Translations under genes and position numbers: made by a program
Notes under the pieces: generated by a model
The model's input: the letters and a program-made list of their open reading frames with translations, nothing else
What the model was told of the DNA's origin: nothing
The model's database searches: none
From: a virus
DNA: 64,000 nt
IMG/VR virus record: IMGVR_UViG_3300007722_000005
Span: 28,206-92,205 of that record
Direction: 5' to 3' (one strand)
Part shown: one piece after another, positions 5,915 through 10,514 of the stretch
Layout: every line of letters starts with the position of its first letter
How positions within the stretch are numbered: position 1 is the stretch's first letter

Positions 5915-6505
5915 TGTGTACTTCTCTTTAATTCTGTGAAGCTGTCCCGTTGCCCACTCCAAATTCCTGATGTATTGGTGTTGTTCAGAAGTTTGTTGAA
6001 CACCAACAACGGTGTTTAACCGTCGGTCAAAAAACTCTTCTGGCATGTTGTCGTGTGTTATTATAGTTCCTCTTGTAGGGAAGAATTGAACATATCTGCG
6101 CATGAATTCATTCCACTGTTCAATATGTTCAACAGGAGCTGTAAAATTAAATAGTTGAATTTCTGTTGATATCCTGAAACCAAACTGTTTTGCAAGAAGG
6201 AAGCTGAGTCCTGCTTGAACCATATCTTTTTCGACAACGAAAATTTCGTGCCGTGTTGTTTTCATCACCTTTTTGTACCACGCAATTGATTGTGGGAATC
6301 GGCAAAGATGATGGCCATGCAACTTTATAACAGTGTTTCCATTGTTCAAGCGATGAAGTAACCAATATTTTCGAAATACTGATGCAAAATTATCATCGTA
6401 ACGAGGTGCAAACGGCTCATAAATTTTGTTTTGTCGTTTGCACGAATGAAAAATAGCGCTACCATCTGTGCGGCGGTGGCTGTAAATTATTACTGGGTTT
6501 TTCAT
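5873..6505 (-). CDS. putative sulfotransferase-like protein
   Basis: 210 residues from the ATG at 6505; the upstream frame is antisense tRNA-Leu. The N-terminal VIIYSHRRTDGSAIF resembles the sulfotransferase 5'-PSB loop, and IFVVEKDMVQAGLSFLLA resembles the RRxdxvxQAlSlxxA 3'-phosphate loop of Stf0-like enzymes. The similarity is weak and the rest is unrecognised. A late box TATAAATA lies 24-31 bases upstream. It sits alone inside the tRNA array. Confidence 0.35.
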   Translation of the reverse strand: MKNPVIIYSHRRTDGSAIFHSCKRQNKIYEPFAPRYDDNFASVFRKYWLLHRLNNGNTVIKLHGHHLCRFPQSIAWYKKVMKTTRHEIFVVEKDMVQAGLSFLLAKQFGFRISTEIQLFNFTAPVEHIEQWNEFMRRYVQFFPTRGTIITHDNMPEEFFDRRLNTVVGVQQTSEQHQYIRNLEWATGQLHRIKEKYTAELTIKRKVLTIL

Positions 6506-6528
6506 AACACATCCTTTTTGAGATGTAT

Positions 6529-6536
6529 TATTTATA
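6529..6536 (-). promoter_or_regulatory. T4-type late promoter TATAAATA
   Basis: Exact minus-strand TATAAATA just downstream of tRNA-Leu(UAA) and upstream of the sulfotransferase-like start codon. Confidence 0.6.
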
Positions 6537-6537
6537 A

Positions 6538-6614
6538 TGGTGCGAGTCATGGGAGTCGAACCCACACTGACCAGGTTTTAAATCTGGCGCCTCTTCCAAT
6601 TGGGCTACACTCGC
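6538..6614 (-). tRNA. tRNA-Leu (UAA), short variable arm
   Basis: Acceptor GCGAGUG/UGACUCGC, anticodon loop UUUAAAA in stem CCAGA/CCUGG, T-arm GUGGG-UUCGACU-CCCAU, CCA encoded; variable region about 5 nt. Confidence 0.8.
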
Positions 6615-6620
6615 GAAACT

Positions 6621-6695
6621 TGGAGCCCTGTGACAGATTCGAGCTGTCCTCTGAACTTTACGAAAGTTCTGTGTCGCCGTCTACACTTACGGGGC
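6621..6695 (-). tRNA. tRNA-Thr (CGU)
   Basis: Acceptor GCCCCGU/ACAGGGC, anticodon stem GAACU/AGUUC with loop UUCGUAA, T-loop CUCGAAU, CCA encoded. Confidence 0.85.
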
Positions 6696-6701
6696 AAAAC
6701 T

Positions 6702-6777
6702 TGGTGCGTCCCACAGGAATCGAACCTGTTTCAATGGCTCTTCAAACCACCGCTATGACCACATCAGCTAGAGACGC
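6702..6777 (-). tRNA. tRNA-Phe (GAA)
   Basis: Acceptor GCGUCUC/GGGACGC, anticodon loop UUGAAGA in stem GUGGU/GCCAU, T-arm ACAGG-UUCGAUU-CCUGU, CCA encoded. Confidence 0.85.
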
Positions 6778-6813
6778 AAATATCTCCGTTACACTATTTG
6801 TAGCTATTAAATT

Positions 6814-6887
6814 TGGAGACTCGAGACAGAGTTGAACTGTCATCTTCGGGTTTGCAATCCGAGGCACGGCCGTTATACCACCGAGTC
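6814..6887 (-). tRNA. tRNA-Cys (GCA)
   Basis: Acceptor GACUCGG/UCGAGUC, anticodon loop UUGCAAA, T-arm GACAG-UUCAACU-CUGUC, CCA encoded with discriminator U as in bacterial tRNA-Cys. Confidence 0.85.
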
Positions 6888-6893
6888 ATTGTT

Positions 6894-6970
6894 TGGTGCG
6901 CGAGGTGGGACTCGAACCCACAGAACCTACCCTCTCAAGATAGTATGTTTACCAATTTCATCACAAGCGC
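6894..6970 (-). tRNA. tRNA-Leu (GAG), short variable arm
   Basis: Anticodon stem CUAUC/GGUAG with loop UUGAGAG, T-arm GUGGG-UUCGAGU-CCCAC, CCA encoded. The D-arm GAUGAAAUUGGUAAACAU is Leu-like. The acceptor has two mismatches and the variable region is about 5 nt. Confidence 0.75.
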
Positions 6971-6979
6971 GTTGTTAGT

Positions 6980-7059
6980 TGGTGGAGTGAAAGAGAGTCG
7001 AACTCTAAGGCTACTAGTATGAGCGACCGCAAGGTCGCCGCCGCGATCCGAACCACCCC
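6980..7059 (-). tRNA. irregular tRNA-like gene, anticodon unclear
   Basis: Acceptor GGGGUGG/UCACUCC, T-arm AGAG-UUCGACU-CUCU and CCA are good. The middle holds a strong 6-bp hairpin GCGACC-UUGC-GGUCGC and a weakly paired AUACUAG segment, so no normal anticodon arm can be assigned. It may be degenerate or unusually folded. Confidence 0.4.
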
Positions 7060-7064
7060 GTATT

Positions 7065-7137
7065 TGGTACCCCATGAAGGAATTTAACCCTCGCAACTGA
7101 GCTTCGAAGGCTCTGCGCCGACATCATCGGATGGGAT
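7065..7137 (-). tRNA. tRNA-Arg (UCG)
   Basis: Acceptor AUCCCAU/AUGGGGU, D-arm CCGAUGAUGUCGG, anticodon loop CUUCGAA, T-arm GAGGG-UUAAAUU-CCUUC, CCA encoded. Confidence 0.8.
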
Positions 7138-7140
7138 ATT

Positions 7141-7212
7141 TGGCAACGGTGCACGGAGTCAAACCGTGTTGTATTTCCTTCAGAGGGAAAACCAGCTTCA
7201 AGCTTCACCGCA
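7141..7212 (-). tRNA. tRNA-Gln (CUG), small D-arm
   Basis: Anticodon stem UUUCC/GGAAA with loop CUCUGAA, T-arm CACGG-UUUGACU-CCGUG, acceptor UGCGGUG/CACCGUU (weak first pairs, as in Gln tRNAs), CCA encoded. Confidence 0.8.
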
Positions 7213-7220
7213 ATTGTTCT

Positions 7221-7297
7221 TGGTGCCCTAGAGGGGACTCGAACCCCTAAAATCTACATTCTAAGTGTAGCACGTATGCCAATTCCGTCACCAGGGC
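7221..7297 (-). tRNA. tRNA-Leu (UAG), short variable arm
   Basis: Acceptor GCCCUGG/CUAGGGC, D-arm GACGGAAUUGGCAUACG, anticodon stem CUACA/UGUAG with loop CUUAGAA, T-arm AGGGG-UUCGAGU-CCCCU, CCA encoded; variable region 5 nt. Confidence 0.85.
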
Positions 7298-7342
7298 AAT
7301 ATTATTTAGATGTTATTAGTGTTGGTGTTTCCACGTTCACTC

Positions 7343-7416
7343 AACCTTTTCAACAATGTCTATTGTACTACCATTTAAAGAATAGTCAACACTTTTCTTT
7401 TTATTGTTAATTCGGC
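7343..7416. repeat. 74-bp direct repeat, copy B
   Basis: Matches 5841-5914 at 73 of 74 positions. No coding frame of the sulfotransferase-like gene precedes it, so it carries only the gene's end and the promoter. Confidence 0.9.
7362..7389 (-). promoter_or_regulatory. sigma70-like promoter inside repeat copy B
   Basis: TTGACT, 16 bp, TACAAT on the minus strand, upstream of the tRNA-Leu(UAG) to tRNA-Leu(UAA) group. Confidence 0.65.
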
Positions 7417-7437
7417 CTTGCGGCTCTCGCGTTGTAC

Positions 7438-7514
7438 TGGTGGGGGTAGAGGGATTCGAACCCACAATGACCCAGATTCAAAGTCTGGTACGCTTCCAGT
7501 CGCGTGTTACCCCT
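7438..7514 (-). tRNA. tRNA-Gln (UUG)
   Basis: Anticodon stem CCAGA/UCUGG with loop CUUUGAA, T-arm GUGGG-UUCGAAU-CCCUC, acceptor AGGGGUA/UACCCCC, CCA encoded. Confidence 0.85.
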
Positions 7515-7520
7515 ATTGTT

Positions 7521-7594
7521 TGGTACTCCGGGAAGGAATCAAACCTTCGTGGGCCCCTTATCAAGAGGCTATCTTATCATTAGATGACCGGAGC
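7521..7594 (-). tRNA. tRNA-Ile (GAU)
   Basis: Acceptor GCUCCGG/CCGGAGU, anticodon loop UUGAUAA in stem GCCUC/GGGGC, T-arm GAAGG-UUUGAUU-CCUUC, CCA encoded. Confidence 0.85.
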
Positions 7595-7600
7595 ATATTT

Positions 7601-7690
7601 TGGCGGAAAGCAGAGCGATCGAAGCCCAAACCCTTTCAGGTTCCAACCGATTAGCAATCGGCGCCGCACTCCATGCGCAATTTACTTTCC
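7601..7690 (-). tRNA. tRNA-Ser (GCU)
   Basis: Type II tRNA: acceptor GGAAAGU/GCUUUCC, anticodon loop UUGCUAA in stem GCCGA/UCGGU, variable arm UGGAACCUGAAAGGG, CCA encoded. Confidence 0.85.
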
Positions 7691-7695
7691 AAATA

Positions 7696-7772
7696 TGGTC
7701 TTTCAGGTGAGACTCGAACTCACGAAATCTTCGCCCCAAACGAAGTGGTATAGCCGCTAACCGACTGAAAGA
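7696..7772 (-). tRNA. tRNA-Pro (UGG), second
   Basis: Acceptor UCUUUCA/UGAAAGA fully paired, anticodon stem CUUCG/CGAAG with loop UUUGGGG, T-arm GUGAG-UUCGAGU-CUCAC, CCA encoded. The acceptor lacks the usual C1-G72, so identity by anticodon only. Confidence 0.75.
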
Positions 7773-7789
7773 TATTCATTCCGTGTTTT

Positions 7790-7911
7790 CTATAGCACGG
7801 AGTATAACTTACCGGAGCCCATATAACCGTCATCAAGTGACTCGGTCTTATGAACTCCGACGTAGATTTTATTATTCACGAGTTAGTGATTTGATAGAGG
7901 CAATATTTCAT
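7790..7911 (-). pseudogene. degraded GIY-YIG homing endonuclease fragment
   Basis: An ATG at 7911 opens MKYCLYQITNS then a TGA; one frame over, NNKIYVGVHKTESLDDG continues with YMGSGKLYSVL and a TAG. Joined, these give the GIY-YIG N-terminus (xYxITNxxNxKxYVGVHKT...DDGYMGSGK) typical of Seg-type endonucleases. The catalytic remainder is missing. The start codon lies in the loop of a 9-10 bp inverted repeat (GAUAGAGGC/GCCUCUAUC). Confidence 0.7.
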
Positions 7912-7940
7912 GCCTCTATCGATAATAGATCTACTATGTG

Positions 7941-8012
7941 CTCCATCTCCTGGGATCGAACCAGGGACCTAGCGATTAACAGTCGCTTGCACTACCGCTG
8001 TGCTAAGATGGA
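7941..8012 (-). tRNA. tRNA-Asn (GUU)
   Basis: Acceptor UCCAUCU/AGAUGGA, anticodon loop CUGUUAA in stem AGCGA/UCGCU, T-arm CCUGG-UUCGAUC-CCAGG. Unlike the other members, CCA is not encoded (the DNA reads G-CAC), so it needs nucleotidyltransferase. Confidence 0.85.
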
Positions 8013-8018
8013 ATAACT

Positions 8019-8113
8019 TGGCTCCGCAGAGAGGCTTCGAACCTCTATATTGCGCCTTTCGGCCTTTACGTCTCATTAACAGTGAGGTCTCTTACCAATT
8101 AGAGTACCGCGGA
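8019..8113 (-). tRNA. tRNA with anticodon GUU (Asn) and a long variable arm
   Basis: Acceptor UCCGCGG/CUGCGGA, anticodon loop CUGUUAA, T-arm AGAGG-UUCGAAG-CCUCU, CCA encoded. The variable region of about 25 nt holds a GCC-GAAA-GGC hairpin, abnormal for Asn. Identity is by anticodon only. Confidence 0.7.
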
Positions 8114-8164
8114 ATAAATCTTTATAATTCATATATCTCGTTGGAAATACATCAATTATAACGA

Positions 8165-8243
8165 TGGTGGGAGCGCCGGGATTCGAACCCGAATCTATCA
8201 GATTAAAAGTCTGTTGTGTTAAATCCGTTGACACCACACTCCC
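8165..8243 (-). tRNA. tRNA-Lys (UUU)
   Basis: Acceptor GGGAGUG/CGCUCCC, anticodon loop CUUUUAA, T-arm UCGGG-UUCGAAU-CCCGG, CCA encoded. Confidence 0.85.
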
Positions 8244-8313
8244 ATTTGTTTACTACGTTTACCATCTTTCGATTTTCGTTTCATATCAAGATCCTTTTTT
8301 GATAAATATTAAC

Positions 8314-8472
8314 ATGCAAAAACTACAAAATTTTAAAGCCTTCTTTCAGCGCAATAAAAAGCAGGCTGAAGCCGAACCCCACACTGGCCCCGATCGTCGG
8401 AAAGGACCACGTCGCACTGTGACGAAGATTAAAACAAACTATACCGCGTGGCATGATCGCCGTGCTGCATAA
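8314..8472 (+). CDS. 52-residue basic protein on the opposite strand
   Basis: Plus-strand frame from ATG 8314, no tRNA overlap. The product is very basic, with two RR-type motifs (GPDRRKGPRR near the middle and WHDRR at the end), suggesting nucleic-acid binding. A GATAAATA box (8301-8308), one base from the late consensus, is just before it but very close to the ATG. It is one of the few plus-strand genes in the window. Confidence 0.45.
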   Translation: MQKLQNFKAFFQRNKKQAEAEPHTGPDRRKGPRRTVTKIKTNYTAWHDRRAA

Positions 8473-8476
8473 TGCC

Positions 8477-8557
8477 AAGAGTGTCCTAGGCCACTAGACG
8501 ATCTCGCACACGCCAGTAGCGTGGGTCGAGTGGGATTTGAACCCACGTCTCTCTTGT
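8477..8557 (-). tRNA. circularly permuted tRNA-like gene 1
   Basis: Minus-strand order is 3' half then 5' half. CAAGAG (3' side of anticodon stem), AGAC, T-arm GUGGG-UUCAAAU-CCCAC, an acceptor-like hairpin (UCGACCC.../...UGUGCGA capped by ACGC-UACUG-GCGU), then the D-arm UCGUCUAGUGGCCUAGGACA and CUCUUG, which pairs with the first CAAGAG. The D-arm has the form of Glu tRNAs (GUCU/GGAC stem). There is no CCA and no anticodon loop between the halves. It starts 3 bases after the CCA of tRNA-Asp. The acceptor part is imperfect. Confidence 0.5.
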
Positions 8558-8559
8558 TC

Positions 8560-8635
8560 TGGCGCCGAGGACGGGGATTGAACCCGCCTGAGAATGATCG
8601 ACAGTCATCCTGTATCCCCAGATAGCTACCTCGGC
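8560..8635 (-). tRNA. tRNA-Asp (GUC), copy 1
   Basis: Acceptor GCCGAGG/CCUCGGC fully paired, anticodon loop CUGUCGA in stem GAUGA/UCAUU, T-arm GCGGG-UUCAAUC-CCCGU, CCA encoded. Followed directly by permuted element 1. Confidence 0.9.
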
Positions 8636-8666
8636 AAATATGGAGTTGCGTAAACGCAACATTGTT

Positions 8667-8794
8667 TGGGACGCGATGGTGAGGTTTTCACTCACGACGA
8701 TTTACAAGATCGCTATCAGCTTTACCCCTCATGGTTGTAACCCCACTACTCATAAAGCATTCCTGTGGACTCGGTCACCACAGCTTCACCGCGT
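8667..8794 (-). tRNA. irregular tRNA-like gene with large D-region insertion
   Basis: Ends pair as an 8-bp acceptor (ACGCGGUG/CAUCGCGU) followed by CCCA. An arm GCGAU-CUUGUAA-AUCGU (anticodon UGU) is present, and AGCU/AGCU could form a D stem around a roughly 60-nt insertion. The T-loop UGAAAAC is not canonical. Possibly degenerate. Confidence 0.35.
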
Positions 8795-8795
8795 T

Positions 8796-8869
8796 TGGAG
8801 CACCTGCGCGGATTCGAACCGCGTTCAATAGTTTGGAAAACTATGTCCTCTCCCAGGAGCGACAGATGC
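8796..8869 (-). tRNA. tRNA-Gly (UCC), copy 1
   Basis: Acceptor GCAUCUG/CAGGUGC, anticodon stem AUAGU/ACUAU with loop UUUCCAA, T-arm CGCGG-UUCGAAU-CCGCG, CCA encoded. Confidence 0.9.
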
Positions 8870-8886
8870 ATTAGTTGAATGTCGAC

Positions 8887-8894
8887 TATTTATA
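8887..8894 (-). promoter_or_regulatory. T4-type late promoter TATAAATA
   Basis: Exact minus-strand box between tRNA-Trp and tRNA-Gly, so part of the array can be transcribed late. Confidence 0.55.
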
Positions 8895-8903
8895 ATATTG
8901 TTT

Positions 8904-8978
8904 TGGCGGCCCTGCACGGAATCGAACCGCGTTGGCTGGTTTTGGAGACCAGTGCATCACCTTTCATGCTTCAGGGAC
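8904..8978 (-). tRNA. tRNA-Trp (CCA)
   Basis: Anticodon stem CUGGU/ACCAG with loop CUCCAAA, T-arm CGCGG-UUCGAUU-CCGUG, discriminator G, CCA encoded. Its anticodon arm closely resembles that of the CUA tRNA at 27639. Confidence 0.9.
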
Positions 8979-8992
8979 ATAATTTAATTTGA

Positions 8993-9078
8993 GCTAAGAC
9001 AAAAAGGACTCGAACCTTCGCTTTCGCCAGAACCAGTTGTGCACCTACGTCTATAAACGTTTCCACAACCTTCTCAGC
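8993..9078 (-). ncRNA. unclassified tRNA-like structured RNA
   Basis: The ends pair (GCUGAGA with UCUUAGC, 7 bp) and a T-arm-like hairpin GAAGG-UUCGAGU-CCUUU is present. In place of D and anticodon arms there is a long helix GUUGUG/CACAAC enclosing ACGU-UUAUAG-ACGU, then a GGCGAAAGC loop. No CCA. Neither a normal tRNA nor tmRNA could be fitted. Confidence 0.35.
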
Positions 9079-9094
9079 AACATGCAAACCCTAC

Positions 9095-9136
9095 ATTATA
9101 TCAAATTCACACAACAATTATAGTTGCAAGTGTGAA
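9095..9136 (-). promoter_or_regulatory. possible promoter with 31-bp inverted repeat
   Basis: A TATAAT box (9095-9100) lacks a clear -35 but has an inverted repeat just upstream (9106-9136): arms TTCACAC/GTGTGAA with inner CAAC/GTTG. This looks like a dimeric regulator site controlling the RNA at 8993-9078. Confidence 0.35.
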
Positions 9137-9146
9137 CCTCAAAACT

Positions 9147-9230
9147 TGGTGGTTGTGGTAGGATTCGAACCTACTCAGCTAGTGGGCCACTGATTTACAG
9201 TCAGCTTATCTCTCCAAGGAATGCACAACC
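9147..9230 (-). tRNA. tRNA-Tyr (GUA)
   Basis: Type II tRNA: acceptor GGUUGUG/CACAACC, anticodon loop CUGUAAA in stem CUGA/UCAG, variable arm GGCCCACUAGCUGA, T-arm GUAGG-UUCGAAU-CCUAC, CCA encoded. Confidence 0.9.
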
Positions 9231-9247
9231 ATTGTAATACGAAATCT

Positions 9248-9321
9248 TGGTGGTTCTAGAAGGTAACGATCCTTCGTCGCACGATTATCAGTCGTGTGCT
9301 CTACCTTTGAGCTACAGAACC
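9248..9321 (-). tRNA. tRNA-Ile (GAU), second
   Basis: Acceptor GGUUCUG/UAGAACC, anticodon stem CACGA/UCGUG with loop CUGAUAA, T-arm GAAGG-AUCGUUA-CCUUC, CCA encoded. Confidence 0.85.
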
Positions 9322-9327
9322 TAAAAG

Positions 9328-9402
9328 GCGGGAGTGTCCTACCACTATACGATTACCCTCACGAGGGTAAGTGGAAATCGAATCCACGTCTCTTTCTTTA
9401 CT
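9328..9402 (-). tRNA. circularly permuted tRNA-like gene 2
   Basis: Order on the minus strand: AAAGAAAGAGAC, T-arm GUGGA-UUCGAUU-UCCAC, acceptor 3' strand UUACCCU, a 4-nt linker CGUG, acceptor 5' strand AGGGUAA (7/7 pairing with the 3' strand), then D-arm UCGUAUAGUGGUAGGACA and CUCCCGCC. T-, acceptor and D-arms thus occur in permuted order, with the acceptor closed as a hairpin and no CCA. Only GAG/CUC of the expected anticodon stem pairs, so maturation to a functional tRNA is unproven. It follows tRNA-Asp copy 2 directly. Confidence 0.5.
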
Positions 9403-9477
9403 TGGCGGTCCCAAGGGGTAACGATCCCCTTCTTCGACAGTGACAGTGTCGTGTGCGTCCATGAACACTTTGGAACC
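9403..9477 (-). tRNA. tRNA-Asp (GUC), copy 2
   Basis: Acceptor GGUUCCA/UGGGACC, anticodon stem CGACA/UGUCG with loop CUGUCAC, T-arm AGGGG-AUCGUUA-CCCCU, CCA encoded. It differs widely from copy 1 but is also followed by a permuted element. Confidence 0.85.
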
Positions 9478-9489
9478 GAATGCAATAAC

Positions 9490-9581
9490 TGGCGGAGAGC
9501 AGAGGAGTCGAACCCCATCCCCTTTCGGGGAACCTAGTTTTCAAGGCTAGTCGACACACCAACGCGTCTGCATTACTCTCC
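9490..9581 (-). tRNA. tRNA-Ser (UGA)
   Basis: Type II tRNA: acceptor GGAGAGU/GCUCUCC, anticodon loop CUUGAAA, variable arm UUCCCCGAAAGGGGA, CCA encoded. Confidence 0.9.
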
Positions 9582-9589
9582 ATTAATAC

Positions 9590-9664
9590 TGGTGCACCCG
9601 AGGAGAATCGAACTCCCTTTCGCAGATTGAAAGTCTGCTGTCCTAACCGGTAGACGACGGATGC
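9590..9664 (-). tRNA. tRNA-Glu (UUC)
   Basis: Acceptor GCAUCCG/CGGGUGC, D-arm UCGUCUACCGGUUAGGACA, anticodon loop CUUUCAA, T-arm GGGAG-UUCGAUU-CUCCU, CCA encoded. This is a normally ordered Glu tRNA, so the Glu-like permuted element would be additional. Confidence 0.9.
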
Positions 9665-9674
9665 ATAATTCGCA

Positions 9675-9737
9675 GGCGTATTCCGGAGCAGCTCACGCAA
9701 GGTGAGTGCCCATTGAGTCATCAACTCAACTTACGCC
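9675..9737 (-). tRNA. tRNA-like remnant lacking a T-arm
   Basis: Ends GGCGUA/UACGCC pair; a D-like hairpin UUGAGU/ACUCAA and a hairpin CUCAC-CUUGC-GUGAG follow, but no T-arm or CCA is present. Probably a deletion product of a tRNA gene. Confidence 0.3.
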
Positions 9738-9745
9738 ATTGATCT

Positions 9746-9820
9746 TGGTGGGCCCTGTGGGATTTTAACCCACATCGTCTCGGGTAAGAGCCGAGTGTAA
9801 TAACGTTATACGAAAGACCC
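9746..9820 (-). tRNA. tRNA-Lys (CUU)
   Basis: Acceptor GGGUCUU/AGGGCCC, anticodon stem CUCGG/CCGAG with loop CUCUUAC, T-arm GUGGG-UUAAAAU-CCCAC, CCA encoded. Confidence 0.85.
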
Positions 9821-9826
9821 ATAATT

Positions 9827-9900
9827 TGGAGCGGGATAGGAGAATCGAACTCCTTTAACTAGTTTGGAAGACTAGGACACAACCAATATGCCAATCCCGC
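9827..9900 (-). tRNA. tRNA-Gly (UCC), copy 2
   Basis: Acceptor GCGGGAU/AUCCCGC fully paired, anticodon stem CUAGU/ACUAG with loop CUUCCAA, T-arm AGGAG-UUCGAUU-CUCCU, CCA encoded. Confidence 0.9.
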
Positions 9901-9906
9901 GTTGTT

Positions 9907-9981
9907 TGGTGGAGGCCGAGGAAATCGAATCCTTCTAGTCAGAATCCTTGCAAAGGATACCCGTAACCCATTACTGCCCCC
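9907..9981 (-). tRNA. tRNA-Ala (UGC)
   Basis: Anticodon loop UUUGCAA in stem AUCC/GGAU, acceptor GGGGGCA/GGCCUCC, T-loop UUCGAUU, CCA encoded. First member of the array in transcription order. The usual G3-U70 of Ala is present as a G-U pair (third acceptor pair). Confidence 0.85.
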
Positions 9982-10197
9982 AATGTTCTTAATTAACAGC
10001 AATTTTGCAACTATCCAAAAATGCTTTCAATTAAGGAGTAGGCCGTCCCCACTCAGATCTCTTTTACTCTTCCTGTTTACGCCAGGAATTTCATCCAGAC
10101 CGCCGCCAAATTGGAGATGTTTAAAGTGCCTCCGCGAATCGCGTTTCCGTACACTTTACTTCAAAAGAACGATTACTTCTTTGTTACTAGATTGACT
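9982..10197 (-). other. untranslated leader of the tRNA array
   Basis: A stretch of about 215 bases between the promoter at 10198 and tRNA-Ala. I see hairpins CGCG-AUU-CGCG and CCUG-GCGUAAA-CAGG and a 26-codon GTG frame without a clear ribosome site, but no convincing gene. It is probably the 5' leader of the array transcript. Confidence 0.4.
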
Positions 10198-10225
10198 ATT
10201 ATCAACATTTTAAAACAAAAGTCAA
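10198..10225 (-). promoter_or_regulatory. sigma70-like promoter of the tRNA array
   Basis: TTGACT, 16 bp, GATAAT on the minus strand, about 215 bases before tRNA-Ala and just after the terminator at 10261. Confidence 0.65.
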
Positions 10226-10260
10226 CAGTTATTTTAAATCCTTGATTCTACAACAAAAAA

Positions 10261-10283
10261 CCCCAAGTCTTTCGATCTTGGGG
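10261..10283 (-). terminator. rho-independent terminator (bidirectional)
   Basis: Stem CCCCAAG/CUUGGGG with a U run on both strands (A-rich 10253-10260, T-rich 10284-10291). It separates the 36-codon gene from the tRNA array promoter. Confidence 0.85.
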
Positions 10284-10311
10284 TTCTTTTTAAAAGAGAT
10301 CTGATACTACC

Positions 10312-10422
10312 TTATCTCATAAGAACCCCGATCGCTTCATCACTACGGCCAAACCATGAGCAAATCCCTGGCGCATTATATGCGGCGGGTTGGCTTAATG
10401 TTTGTGGTAGTGTTTTATTCAT
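10312..10422 (-). CDS. 36-residue peptide, apparently leaderless
   Basis: ATG 10422 to TAA 10312; the product starts MNKTLPQTLSQPA. Its ATG lies 7 bases after the TATAAT box of the promoter at 10430, so the transcript would start at or near the start codon. A strong terminator follows 29 bases after the stop. The unit could instead be a small RNA of about 160 nt. Confidence 0.45.
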   Translation of the reverse strand: MNKTLPQTLSQPAAYNAPGICSWFGRSDEAIGVLMR

Positions 10423-10429
10423 ATGAAGC

Positions 10430-10458
10430 ATTATAGTACCTTTTGAAAGAAAAGTCAA
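10430..10458 (-). promoter_or_regulatory. strong sigma70-like promoter
   Basis: TTGACT, 17 bp, TATAAT on the minus strand, directly before the 36-codon gene. Confidence 0.8.
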
Positions 10459-10514
10459 CATCTATATTATATATATGTAAAAGTTAATTTTTGACCACTT
10501 TTGAACAAAAATAT

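Noticed and set aside
654-7654. Plus-strand frames across tRNA and early regions
   Set aside because: They are shadows of minus-strand genes or of tRNA sequence (for example repeated GFEP/SNP segments from T-arms).
8993-9090. tmRNA (ssrA)
   Set aside because: No tag-peptide frame, no GGGG-type acceptor start and no Ala G-U pair; only a T-arm-like hairpin is shared.
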